From Clostridia bacterium (GTDB lineage: Bacteria > Bacillota_A > Clostridia > Oscillospirales > CAG-382): DNA of 9,408 nt. Below the pieces are notes generated by a model. The model was given only the letters and a program-made list of their open reading frames with translations, had not been told where the DNA came from and made no database searches. The stretch lies in assembly GCA_017517985.1 (NCBI GenBank), contig JAFWWX010000444.1, forward strand, positions 1-9,408. Direction: 5' to 3'. How positions within the stretch are numbered: the first letter of the stretch is position 1; every line of letters starts with the position of its first letter. The position numbers and the translations under genes are program-made. Positions 1 to 6,394 of this stretch are shown here, piece after piece.

Positions 1-1406
1 ATTTTAAGATTTTTAATTCCGGTCGCTTCCTTTTCTTCCGCTTCGATCTTTGCAATCCAGCTTCTGCCTTCACCCATAATACTACGAAGCTCGTCAATCT
101 GGGTATTATATCCGTCACGGATAAAACCACCCTCACGGATGGAAAAAGGTGGAGTATCACATATAGCCGATTTAATTTCTTCCTTAATATCCGAAAGCTC
201 ATCAATATTTGTGTATAGCTCGCAAAGCTCAGGGCAATTAAAAGAGGCAAGAAGTTCTCTTATTCTCGGAATATGCTCGCAGGTTACCATAAGCGCATTA
301 AGGTCACGGCCGTTTGCAGTGCCGTAAACTATTTTTGTAAGTAATCTTTCAATGTCGTTGATTCCGGAAAGCTCAAGCTGAAGTTCTTCTCTTGCAATAA
401 AGCTTCCGAAAAGCTCCTTTACAGCTTCCTGACGGGTGTTTATCATATTTACTGAAACAAGAGGCTGTTCCACCCACTTACGAAGAAGTCGTGAGCCCAT
501 GGCAGTCTTTGTTCTGTCCAGTACCCAAAGAAGTGTACCTTTTTTTTCGCGTGTACGCATTGCCTCGCAAAGCTCAAGGTTTCTTCTTGTGTTTACATCA
601 ATTGCAAGGAACTGCTCATTATTGTAGTAGGTAAGCTTGTTTATGTTGGAAATATCCTGCTTCTGCGTTTCTGTAAGATAATCAAAAAGTGCTGAAAGTG
701 CCACAAGAGCAGGGGATTCGGGGGATATGCCATATTGGTTGAGATAGTCCTCGCCAAACTGCTTTACAAGTATATCAAGACCCTTTGAAAATCTTTCAGC
801 ATCACCTGCACCAAGGTATGCACCAAGTCTTCCTCTTATATATCCCGCAAGCTCATCAAGACTATCCTCATTAATATTTGTGATAACTTCACTTGGGCTG
901 TATACCGCAAGTTCGCCTGTAAGGCTTGAAATAATATCTCCCTGTGAAAAGTCGGTAGCATAAACATCGGCTGTTGAAATATCTGCAACCGCAAATCCGG
1001 CACGTGAGCCTTCTATAAACATAGCACAAAGGTAGTTGTTCTTTCCCTCGAGAAGAAGACTTCCCTCTGTAACTGTACCGGGAGTTATAATTCTTACAAC
1101 ATCACGCTTTACAATTCCTTTAGCTGTTGCCGGGTCCTCCACCTGCTCGCAGATTGCAACCTTGTAGCCTCTGCCCACAAGCTTTGCAATATACCCCTCG
1201 GCACTGTGGTAGGGGACTCCGCACATTGGAGCACGCTCTTCCATTCCGCAATCACGTCCTGTTAAAGTCAGTTCAAGCTCGCGGGATGCGGTTATAGCAT
1301 CGTCAAAGAACATCTCGTAAAAATCTCCGAGACGATAGAAAAGTATATGGTCTTTATATTGGTCCTTTACTTCAAAATACTGAAGCATCATCGGAGTATA
1401 GGGCAT
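1..1406 (-). CDS. mutS: DNA mismatch repair protein MutS, N-terminal part (runs off left edge)
   Basis: MutS binds mispaired or looped bases in newly copied DNA and, with MutL, starts strand-directed repair. The 468 residues visible (about half of the usual ~870) begin MPYTPMMLQYF. They carry the mismatch-reading Phe-x-Glu as GDFYEMFFDDA (F29, E31), then the connector domain, the lever and the start of the clamp (WVLDRTKTAMGSRLLRKW followed by the EQPL motif). The ATPase domain with Walker A lies outside the window. The start is the ATG at 1406-1404, with GAGGTG at 1417-1412 five bases upstream. The gene is last in the visible series hslO-miaB-YlbF/YmcA-mutS, and the 127-base gap in front of it holds a repeat, so it may have its own promoter. 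There is no stop or frameshift within the visible part. Identification is firm from the family motifs. Confidence 0.96.
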   Translation of the reverse strand, partial: MPYTPMMLQYFEVKDQYKDHILFYRLGDFYEMFFDDAITASRELELTLTGRDCGMEERAPMCGVPYHSAEGYIAKLVGRGYKVAICEQVEDPATAKGIVKRDVVRIITPGTVTEGSLLLEGKNNYLCAMFIEGSRAGFAVADISTADVYATDFSQGDIISSLTGELAVYSPSEVITNINEDSLDELAGYIRGRLGAYLGAGDAERFSKGLDILVKQFGEDYLNQYGISPESPALVALSALFDYLTETQKQDISNINKLTYYNNEQFLAIDVNTRRNLELCEAMRTREKKGTLLWVLDRTKTAMGSRLLRKWVEQPLVSVNMINTRQEAVKELFGSFIAREELQLELSGINDIERLLTKIVYGTANGRDLNALMVTCEHIPRIRELLASFNCPELCELYTNIDELSDIKEEIKSAICDTPPFSIREGGFIRDGYNTQIDELRSIMGEGRSWIAKIEAEEKEATGIKNLK

Positions 1407-1441
1407 TATGGCACCTCGGCTTTCTGAGAAATAGTATCTAA

Positions 1442-1525
1442 AATTCGGAGTTCGGAATTCGGAATTGATGTGGATTTTCGATGCACAAAAATCTTCTCTG
1501 TGTTTTCAACCAAATTCCAAACTCG
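1442..1525. repeat. Interrupted inverted repeat with 7-bp tandem units, between YlbF/YmcA gene and mutS
   Basis: Positions 1443-1466 hold three near-identical 7-bp units (ATTCGGA, GTTCGGA, ATTCGGA) and then ATT. An inverted, slightly diverged partner of the unit lies at 1510-1525: its reverse complement, CGAGTTTGGAATTTGG, matches GGAGTTCGGAATTCGG in all but a few bases. Between the arms, GATTTT and AAAATC (about 1473-1491) can form an inner stem. The whole could fold as a long hairpin in the mRNA leader of mutS. It looks like a dispersed palindromic intergenic repeat of the kind common in Clostridia genomes, but copy number cannot be judged from this window. Confidence 0.5.
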
Positions 1526-1533
1526 ACTTGCTA

Positions 1534-1944
1534 TCAGTGCTTGCAGTTGCTCTTACAGCTTGAACAGTTGCCACTGCAGGAACCTGATCCGCTTATTTCA
1601 CCATCTGAAAGGAATGAGCTGATTGTGGAGTTTACAGCACCAAGAAGCACATTAAATTCCTGTTCGGCGGTCTGGAATCTCTGATATAACGGATGCTCGT
1701 TTATTTCACGGAAAAGTGTCTCTGCTCTTGCTCCGATTGCATCAATTATCTGCTCGTCTGCATTTGTAAGCTCTGCCTGCTTGTCAAGCAAATCCTTCTG
1801 TACCTTAAATTCGGAAAGCTTTGTCTTAAGTTCGTCACTTGCGAAAAACTCTTTCTTTGCCTCTGTATATTCACTGAATTTCTTGCTTGCCTTGAGTTCC
1901 TTACCAAGGGTCTTTGCAAGTTCGATTATCTGAAGTTCTGTCAT
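1534..1944 (-). CDS. YlbF/YmcA-family protein with a four-cysteine C-terminal tail
   Basis: This is a 136-residue, mostly helical protein of the YlbF/YmcA family (Com_YlbF). In Bacillus subtilis, YlbF, YmcA and YaaT form a complex that binds iron-sulfur clusters and modulates RNase Y-dependent mRNA processing, affecting competence, sporulation and biofilm. The family body spans about residues 1-115 (charged helices, then NEHPLYQRFQTAEQEFN). The tail is Ser/Gly-rich with C123, C127, C130 and C134, spaced C-x3-C-x2-C-x3-C, a plausible metal or Fe-S site. Its place directly after miaB and before mutS matches ymcA in Bacillus (ymcB-ymcA-cotE-mutS), so it is more likely the YmcA-position paralogue, though sequence alone cannot separate the paralogues. 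It starts 30 bases after the miaB stop, with AAGG about ten bases ahead of the ATG. The family is well supported; the role here is inferred. Confidence 0.87.
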   Translation of the reverse strand: MTELQIIELAKTLGKELKASKKFSEYTEAKKEFFASDELKTKLSEFKVQKDLLDKQAELTNADEQIIDAIGARAETLFREINEHPLYQRFQTAEQEFNVLLGAVNSTISSFLSDGEISGSGSCSGNCSSCKSNCKH

Positions 1945-1974
1945 TTTTAATGTACCTTGCCTTTCAATAGTTTT

Positions 1975-3387
1975 TTAGTTTTCTATAATTTCCGCATAAA
2001 CGCTCGCGCCCTCGCTGGATACGACTTTTACGTTTATGTATTCTCCGTAGTAATCCTTGTTTGTTTTGAATTTTATAATCTTATTTCCTGAATTTCTGCC
2101 GGAGCAGAAGCCGTCCTGTGCGGGATGCGTGTCAACAAGGATTCGCATTTCTCTGCCTACAAGCTTTTTACCGAGAGCTGCGTTGACCTCCGATTCAATT
2201 TCAAGAAGTTTTGAGAATCTTGCACTCTTTTCTTCTTTCGAAATCGGGTCATCCATTTCCGCTGCAGGTGTGCCGTTTCTGGGAGAGAAGATGAATGCAT
2301 ATATGGAATCAAAGCCTATTTCCCTGACAGCAGATAAGGTTTCCTCAAACTGTGTGTCAGTTTCACCTGGGAAACCGACAATTATATCAGTTGTAAAGGT
2401 TATATCAGGCATAGTATCTTTGATTTTTTTTGCAACTTCAAAGTATCGCTCTCTGTCATAATGACGGTTCATGGCTTTCAGTACTTCACTGCTTCCGGAC
2501 TGCATAGGAAGATGAAAATGTCGTGCAATCTTCGGATTTTTCGCCATAACCTCGATAAGCTCGTCGGAGGCGTCTTTTGGGTGGCTTGTCATAAAGCGTA
2601 CAAGAAAATCACCGGGGATTTCGCAGATTTTCTCAAGAAGCTGTGCAAAGGAGATTCTCTCATCTTCAGGGAGAGTCTTTCCGTAGGAGTTTACGTTCTG
2701 ACCAAGGAGCGTAATTTCCTTATAGCCTTTCTCTGCAAGTTCACGCACCTCTTTAAGTATTGCTTCAGGTTTTCTGCTCCTTTCTCTGCCACGTACATAG
2801 GGTACAACGCAGTAGGTGCAGAAGTTGTTACAGCCGTACATAATGGAAACCCACGCACGAAAAGAGCTGTCACGCTCAACAGCACTGCCTTCGATTACAG
2901 AGTAATCTTCAGTGCCAACATAATATCTTCTTCTCTTGTTTGTAACAACATCATAAAGAATTTCCGGGAATCTGTGAAGCATATTTGTTCCTGCAACAAA
3001 GTCAACATAAGGGTAGCTGTGCTTAATGGTGTTTTTGCGATGCTCCTGCGCAACCATACACCCCCAAAGACCTATTATAAGGTCGGGATTTTTTTCTTTC
3101 AAGTGCTTTAATTGTCCGGTTTTTGATAAGGCACGAAGCTCTGCGTGCTCGCGTACAGCACAGGTGTTGTAAACAATAAGGTCGGCATCTTCAATGCTGT
3201 CGCACTTTGTGTATCCGCAACTTATCGCCCAGCCGAGAATCCTTTCGCTGTCAGCCTCGTTCTGCTGACACCCGAAGGTCTCAACACGAACCTTTAGGTT
3301 TTTGCCTTTATTTATTTCGCAAAGTTCACTGCAAAGACCATACTGCTCGTTTATATCGTTGTAGTTAAAATCTGTGTGTTTTTTCAT
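1975..3387 (-). CDS. miaB: tRNA-2-methylthio-N6-dimethylallyladenosine synthase MiaB
   Basis: MiaB is a radical-SAM methylthiotransferase. It adds a methylthio group at C2 of i6A37 in tRNAs reading UNN codons, giving ms2i6A, which stabilises codon pairing. The 470 residues fit the family length. The N-terminal UPF0004 domain holds the auxiliary-cluster cysteines C40 (VETFGCQQNEADSE), C76 (NTCAVRE) and C110 (WGCM). The radical-SAM motif C-x3-C-x2-C is C186/C190/C193 (YGCNNFCTYCVVPYVRGRE), and a TRAM-like RNA-binding domain occupies about residues 405-470. The CQQNEADSE and VPYVRGRE signatures favour MiaB over the related MtaB or RimO. An N-terminal extension of about 30 residues precedes the core, as is usual in Clostridia. 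The chosen ATG has AAGGAT unusually close to it, but no other in-frame Met lies before the first cluster cysteine. It starts 14 bases after the hslO stop, probably in the same operon. Confidence 0.96.
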   Translation of the reverse strand: MKKHTDFNYNDINEQYGLCSELCEINKGKNLKVRVETFGCQQNEADSERILGWAISCGYTKCDSIEDADLIVYNTCAVREHAELRALSKTGQLKHLKEKNPDLIIGLWGCMVAQEHRKNTIKHSYPYVDFVAGTNMLHRFPEILYDVVTNKRRRYYVGTEDYSVIEGSAVERDSSFRAWVSIMYGCNNFCTYCVVPYVRGRERSRKPEAILKEVRELAEKGYKEITLLGQNVNSYGKTLPEDERISFAQLLEKICEIPGDFLVRFMTSHPKDASDELIEVMAKNPKIARHFHLPMQSGSSEVLKAMNRHYDRERYFEVAKKIKDTMPDITFTTDIIVGFPGETDTQFEETLSAVREIGFDSIYAFIFSPRNGTPAAEMDDPISKEEKSARFSKLLEIESEVNAALGKKLVGREMRILVDTHPAQDGFCSGRNSGNKIIKFKTNKDYYGEYINVKVVSSEGASVYAEIIEN

Positions 3388-3401
3388 ATCCTTATTTCTC
3401 T

Positions 3402-4283
3402 TTATTTCGCTTTCTCGTAAAGCTTTTTCATATCTTCTGTTGTAAATGTGTACTGTTTGCCACAGAACTGACAGCCGACATCAATGGGTTTTGCGTCGTT
3501 GATAATATCTTCAAGTTCTTTTCTGCCAAGGGAAACAAGAGCCTTTTCAACTCTTTCGCTTGAACAGTCGCAGTGATAAGAGCAGTCAATTTCGTCAAAT
3601 ATGTCTATCTCAATGTCGCTCATGATTTCGGAGAGAAGTTCTGCATTTGTCTTGCCCTCGCTGAACATCTGTGAAACATTTGAAAGCATAGGAACTCTTT
3701 CGGAGAGTCTGTCGATAAACTCGTCGTCAGCGCCGGGAAGAAGCTGAATCATAACTCCGCCTGCGCCTATTGCTTTGTAGTCTGTACCGATAAGAACACC
3801 AAGAGCACAAACTGTAGGAATCTGTTCGCTTTTTGCGTAATACTCTGTAATATCCTCTGCAATTTCACCCGAAACAATCGGAATCATACCCACATAAGGC
3901 TCACCCTCGCCGCAGTCGCGGATAATATACATATTTCCTTTTCCCACAGCGCCTGCAACATCAAGCTTTCCCTTTGCATTTACAGGAAGGTCGGCGGTGG
4001 GATTTTCGGCACAGCCCTTTACATTTCCGTAGTAGTCGCTTGTGGCAATAAGCTTTCCGCAAACTCCGTCGCCGTCAAAGGTGAGAGTTGCACTGTCTGT
4101 TTTGTTTTTCAGCATTACACCAATAAGTGATGCGGCTGTAAGTGTTCTTCCAAGCGCCGCCGCACAGGTGGGGGAGAGATGGTGAATTTCAATAGCATCA
4201 TTTACCATTTCTTTTGAGTTTATAATAAGTATTCTTGCGTTTCCGCATCTTGTCATAGCTCTTGTAATTGTGTTTTGCTTCAT
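3402..4283 (-). CDS. hslO: Redox-regulated chaperone Hsp33
   Basis: Hsp33 is a cytosolic holdase. It is activated when oxidants form disulfides in its C-terminal zinc site, after which it protects unfolding proteins from aggregation. The 293 residues match the family length. The N-terminal substrate-binding domain includes TCAAALGRTLTAASL and GDGVCGKLIATSDYYGNVKG. The zinc switch is complete: C238-x-C240 (HCDCSSERV) and C271-x2-C274 (GCQFCGKQY), with 30 residues between the pairs. The start at 4283 has GAGGT at 4293-4289, five bases upstream. It is the first gene of a tight series with miaB, pairing an oxidative-stress chaperone with an oxygen-sensitive Fe-S enzyme. Nothing looks damaged. Confidence 0.96.
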   Translation of the reverse strand: MKQNTITRAMTRCGNARILIINSKEMVNDAIEIHHLSPTCAAALGRTLTAASLIGVMLKNKTDSATLTFDGDGVCGKLIATSDYYGNVKGCAENPTADLPVNAKGKLDVAGAVGKGNMYIIRDCGEGEPYVGMIPIVSGEIAEDITEYYAKSEQIPTVCALGVLIGTDYKAIGAGGVMIQLLPGADDEFIDRLSERVPMLSNVSQMFSEGKTNAELLSEIMSDIEIDIFDEIDCSYHCDCSSERVEKALVSLGRKELEDIINDAKPIDVGCQFCGKQYTFTTEDMKKLYEKAK

Positions 4284-4300
4284 TTTATACCTCGTTTTTT

Positions 4301-4338
4301 GTTATATTATCAATATTTGTTGGTTTTTGAGAATATTA
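4301..4338 (-). promoter_or_regulatory. Possible promoter for the hslO-miaB operon
   Basis: Upstream of the hslO start the minus strand reads TTCTCA, sixteen bases, then GATAAT, inside an AT-rich stretch. The -10-like box is fair and the -35-like box is poor. Position, between a repeat element and the ribosome binding site of the first gene of a series, is the main support. Confidence 0.3.
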
Positions 4339-4356
4339 TGTATGGTTTGTCATCAG

Positions 4357-4505
4357 AAGACCGCTTGCGGTCTTTGTAGGGGCGGATATTATCCGCCCGT
4401 GTCCCCGACAAATCGGAGCTTGGCATCTAAGACAAATTCAAATTTGCATTATGTCACGGCGTGCCGAGTCGTCACGCCCTACGATAAATTCAAATTTTTG
4501 TTATG
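4357..4505. repeat. Composite palindromic intergenic element (GTAGGG...CCCTAC ends)
   Basis: This GC-richer block fills most of the gap between the methyltransferase and hslO. It holds a perfect hairpin, AAGACCGC-TT-GCGGTCTT (4357-4374). Next is GGGCGGATATTATCCGCCC (4380-4398), an almost perfect palindrome with a single central T, and then a GGCGTG/CACGCC stem (4458-4463 with 4473-4478). The ends GTAGGGGCG (4376-4384) and CGCCCTAC (4475-4482) are imperfect inverted repeats. Two 23-base direct copies differing at four positions (4431-4453 and 4483-4505) flank the last stem. The second copy overlaps the methyltransferase stop codon. Similar palindromes are scattered between genes in gut Clostridia as far as I recall; copy number cannot be seen here. 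The first hairpin may weakly terminate methyltransferase transcripts, although no clean T-run follows it on the minus strand. Confidence 0.6.
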
Positions 4506-5253
4506 CCTTTTTCGCAATAATATAGAGTCGCTCGTCTGTTTCCTCGAAACCTTGTGTAAAATCGTAGTTCGAGAAAACGCCGCAAATCTCAAAGCCTGTG
4601 TCGGACATCATCTTTTTTATACTACGAAGTGTATACATTCTTTCTCTCTGATGCTCGTCGGTGCGGTTGTATCTTCCGTCTTCGTCTTCTGTGAATATGG
4701 AAAGATAAAAGTCGCATATTTTTGTTTTTTCGTTGTAGAAATTCTGCCACGCGCAAAGAACGCCCTGATTTTCAAGAACATAAGCGTTATCTGCGTAGGT
4801 TGTCTCAAACTTTTTCTTTGAGTTTATGTCAAAAATAAATATACCGCCATTCGAAAGATTTTTGTGTACACTTTCAAGGGTAGAGCAAAAATCCGACGGC
4901 TTTGTGAGATAGTTCATGCTGTCAAGAAGACACAACACGGCATCTGCTTTTGAAAACAGAGAAAAATTTCTCATATCAGCAGATACGAATCTTACAGAAG
5001 CATTTGAATTTCTTGCTTTGTATTCTGCCTCGGTTAGCATCTCAACCGACAAGTCGGAGGCAGTTACATCAAAGCCTCTTTTTGCCATTTCGATTGCCAT
5101 AGTTCCCGTACCGCAGGCTATTTCGCATATTCTTTTTATCTGGATGTCGGAGTACTTCTCAAATGCAGCACATATAAAATCTGCACAGGAAACAGTATCT
5201 ATTCCGTCATTAAGTGCATCATATACTGACGCCATTGTGTTTCCGTATATCAT
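4501..5253 (-). CDS. Class I SAM-dependent methyltransferase, substrate unknown
   Basis: This 250-residue cytosolic protein has a Rossmann-type methyltransferase fold. Motif I is ICEIACGTGTMAIEMAKRGF (E44 to G50 is the SAM loop). The acidic residue contacting the SAM ribose is D67 in VTASDLS, D93 (SADMRNF) probably lies by the adenine, and LCLLDSMNYL then GGIFIFDINS mark the later strands. It resembles the YqeM-like group of small methyltransferases, whose substrate is not established. The MASVYD stretch near the N-terminus is typical of that group. The ATG at 5253 has AAGGA at 5266-5262, eight bases upstream, which favours it over the Met at residue 7. It lies in the same direction as hslO but 217 bases upstream, across a repeat element, so co-transcription is uncertain. 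No substrate is assigned. Confidence 0.88.
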   Translation of the reverse strand: MIYGNTMASVYDALNDGIDTVSCADFICAAFEKYSDIQIKRICEIACGTGTMAIEMAKRGFDVTASDLSVEMLTEAEYKARNSNASVRFVSADMRNFSLFSKADAVLCLLDSMNYLTKPSDFCSTLESVHKNLSNGGIFIFDINSKKKFETTYADNAYVLENQGVLCAWQNFYNEKTKICDFYLSIFTEDEDGRYNRTDEHQRERMYTLRSIKKMMSDTGFEICGVFSNYDFTQGFEETDERLYIIAKKA

Positions 5254-5298
5254 TCTGTAAGTCCTTGTATTGTAATTAAAAATAAAATAATCATACAG

Positions 5299-5332
5299 AT
5301 TATATTATAACACAAGTAGATGTGCCATTAAA
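5299..5332 (-). promoter_or_regulatory. Possible promoter for the methyltransferase gene
   Basis: The minus strand carries TATAAT at 5309-5304, overlapping a second TATAAT at 5304-5299. A weak -35-like TTTAAT lies 17 bases upstream (5332-5327). The site is about 50 bases before the methyltransferase start and downstream of the RHS-locus terminator, where an independent promoter is expected. The -10 is good and the -35 is poor. Confidence 0.4.
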
Positions 5333-5392
5333 CAACAAATTGTTAAATAAAATCAATGTTTTTTATGAAACACCATATTTATTTATCCCTTA

Positions 5393-5429
5393 GGCAAAAA
5401 GAGAGCGAGCCCTACCTTGAAGGCTCGCT
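5393..5429 (-). terminator. Rho-independent terminator closing the RHS locus
   Basis: On the minus strand AGCGAGCC (5429-5422), a ten-base loop and GGCTCGCT (5411-5404) form a perfect 8-bp GC-rich stem. CTC and a run of five T (5400-5396) follow. It is correctly oriented to end transcripts of the RHS array before the methyltransferase promoter. It directly abuts the last RHS-derived sequence, so the remnant was joined to an existing terminator. Confidence 0.85.
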
Positions 5430-5431
5430 GT

Positions 5432-5684
5432 TGATTGTTTTTATTGTATGTGCTTGCAACTGTTTTTGCTAATGTATCCGGTCTTTCTTCAACTTTGGTA
5501 AGTCGATTGCCACTTGCGTCATATGTGTAACTGTCTTTCAGCGTTACTGTTGTTCCGTTTGTTTTTTGTTCTTCAGTAAGCTGACCTATAAGGTCGTATT
5601 CATACGCTGTAACAACACCTGTTACATTGTCAATTTTTTGGCTTTGGTTACCGTTGCGATTGTACAGATAATCAAAATCAGTTA
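5432..5684. repeat. RHS-core direct repeat, copy 1 (partner at 7644-7896)
   Basis: These 253 bases align without gaps to 7644-7896 at a constant offset of 2212. I count about a dozen differences by hand, roughly 95% identity. Nearly all differences are synonymous in the RHS frame; the one amino-acid change I find is VVTAYEY here against VVTTYEY. Confidence 0.9.
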
Positions 5685-5800
5685 AGAGTTGCTGTTGGTG
5701 GGGGTGAATTCATATACCATATTACCGTTATGCCAGATGAAGCAAGTATTATCTTTACATTTTCTCAAACCGTCAACATAATACTCATACGATGTATATT
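5683..5800. repeat. RHS-core direct repeat, diverged copy (partner about 7380-7510)
   Basis: This stretch matches the part of the RHS module encoding the GLRK...FIWHNGNMVYEFTP region. It starts at an offset of 1697, is clearly more diverged than the neighbouring 253-base copy, and has a short in-frame deletion (RKCKDNTCF against RKSKTVGTDTTYF). It overlaps the other repeat by two bases (TA) at the junction. Confidence 0.75.
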
Positions 5801-5916
5801 CGTTAGTTGCAATGTTTTATCCTCGGTCGTCAGGGAATGGCAATATGATGCGATTTGTTCGATTCTTGTTTCAAAACTATTTTTTGTATTTAAAAAGACT
5901 ATTGGTCGACAATCGG

Positions 5917-6351
5917 TCACCTAAGATTTGCAACCTGTAATATACTTCCCGTGTATTCATCAACGAGAAGTCTGCACTCATATTCGGAATCCTTTAGCGG
6001 AAAAAAAATTATATACATCCCTTCTGCTTCATCGTATGTTACAAGGATCTCACCCTCATCACGGGCATAGTTTTTTAAATGGTCGGTTTTCATTACAATA
6101 TCAAATGCATCGTGATGATCAGAGCATGTCTTATGATTTCTTATTTCGTCCAACATATCGATATATGACGATTTAGACAGATATCGGCTGATTCTTGGAC
6201 TATCCATAGCTACTATTTCATAGTAATATTCATCTTCACTCTCGGCATCCTCGTCACTGTGCGTTGACAGCTTATTTACAAAATACATACTTGCAAATGA
6301 AATGCTTATTCCGATAAATACGCCTAATACTAAAAATATAGTTTTTTTCAT
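5917..6351 (-). CDS. Small membrane-anchored protein, candidate immunity protein for the upstream RHS tip
   Basis: I do not recognise this 144-residue protein. After MKK comes one hydrophobic segment (about residues 4-24, IFLVLGVFIGISISFASMYF). An acidic linker (SDEDAESEDEYYYE) and a globular domain of about 95 residues follow. The two lysines before the helix suggest the globular part faces outward, either anchored or released if the segment is cleaved. The C-terminal stretch CRLLVDEYTGSILQVANLR faintly resembles the strand-turn-strand of PepSY-type domains, too weak to name. The start is well supported: GAAGGG at 6364-6359 with seven-base spacing. It lies 43 bases after the stop of the RHS module, where immunity genes of polymorphic toxins normally sit, and before a broken RHS remnant. 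The immunity role is inferred from position only; a stray lipoprotein-like gene is the alternative. Confidence 0.7.
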   Translation of the reverse strand: MKKTIFLVLGVFIGISISFASMYFVNKLSTHSDEDAESEDEYYYEIVAMDSPRISRYLSKSSYIDMLDEIRNHKTCSDHHDAFDIVMKTDHLKNYARDEGEILVTYDEAEGMYIIFFPLKDSEYECRLLVDEYTGSILQVANLR

Positions 6352-6394
6352 ATAATGACCCTTCTTTATTTTTCAATATAACATAATTAAAACA

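Larger units (their letters stand above)
5383..5850 (-). pseudogene. Rearranged RHS/YD-repeat gene remnant
   Basis: This is a broken fragment of an RHS toxin gene with parts in the wrong order. Reading the minus strand, about 5810-5683 encodes ...YEYYVDGLRKCKDNTCF..HNGNMVYEFTPTNSNS, which corresponds to a late part of the RHS core (compare 7510-7380). It hits a stop (TAA) at the junction. In another frame, 5684-5432 encodes DFDYLYNRNGNQSQKIDN... to STYNKNNQ, an earlier part of the core (compare 7896-7644). This second piece stays open and reads on into 16 unrelated codons through the terminator hairpin to a TAA at 5385-5383. Upstream of about 5810 there are traces of DDRGNIATNEYTS with a stop inside, and similarity fades. 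There is no plausible start or RBS. It looks like the scar of a deletion between tandem RHS copies and is not expected to make a functional protein. Confidence 0.85.

Noticed and set aside
2461..3111. A 216-codon plus-strand open frame.
   Set aside because: It lies fully antisense inside miaB, whose frame carries all family motifs; the plus-strand product has no recognisable features.
4270..4821. A 183-codon plus-strand open frame.
   Set aside because: It spans the intergenic repeat and runs antisense to the methyltransferase. It has no ribosome binding site and looks like chance.
5889..5916. Possible terminator after the small anchored protein (short stem then CTTTTT on the minus strand).
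   Set aside because: The stem is only about 4 bp with poor geometry, far weaker than the terminator at 5393-5429.
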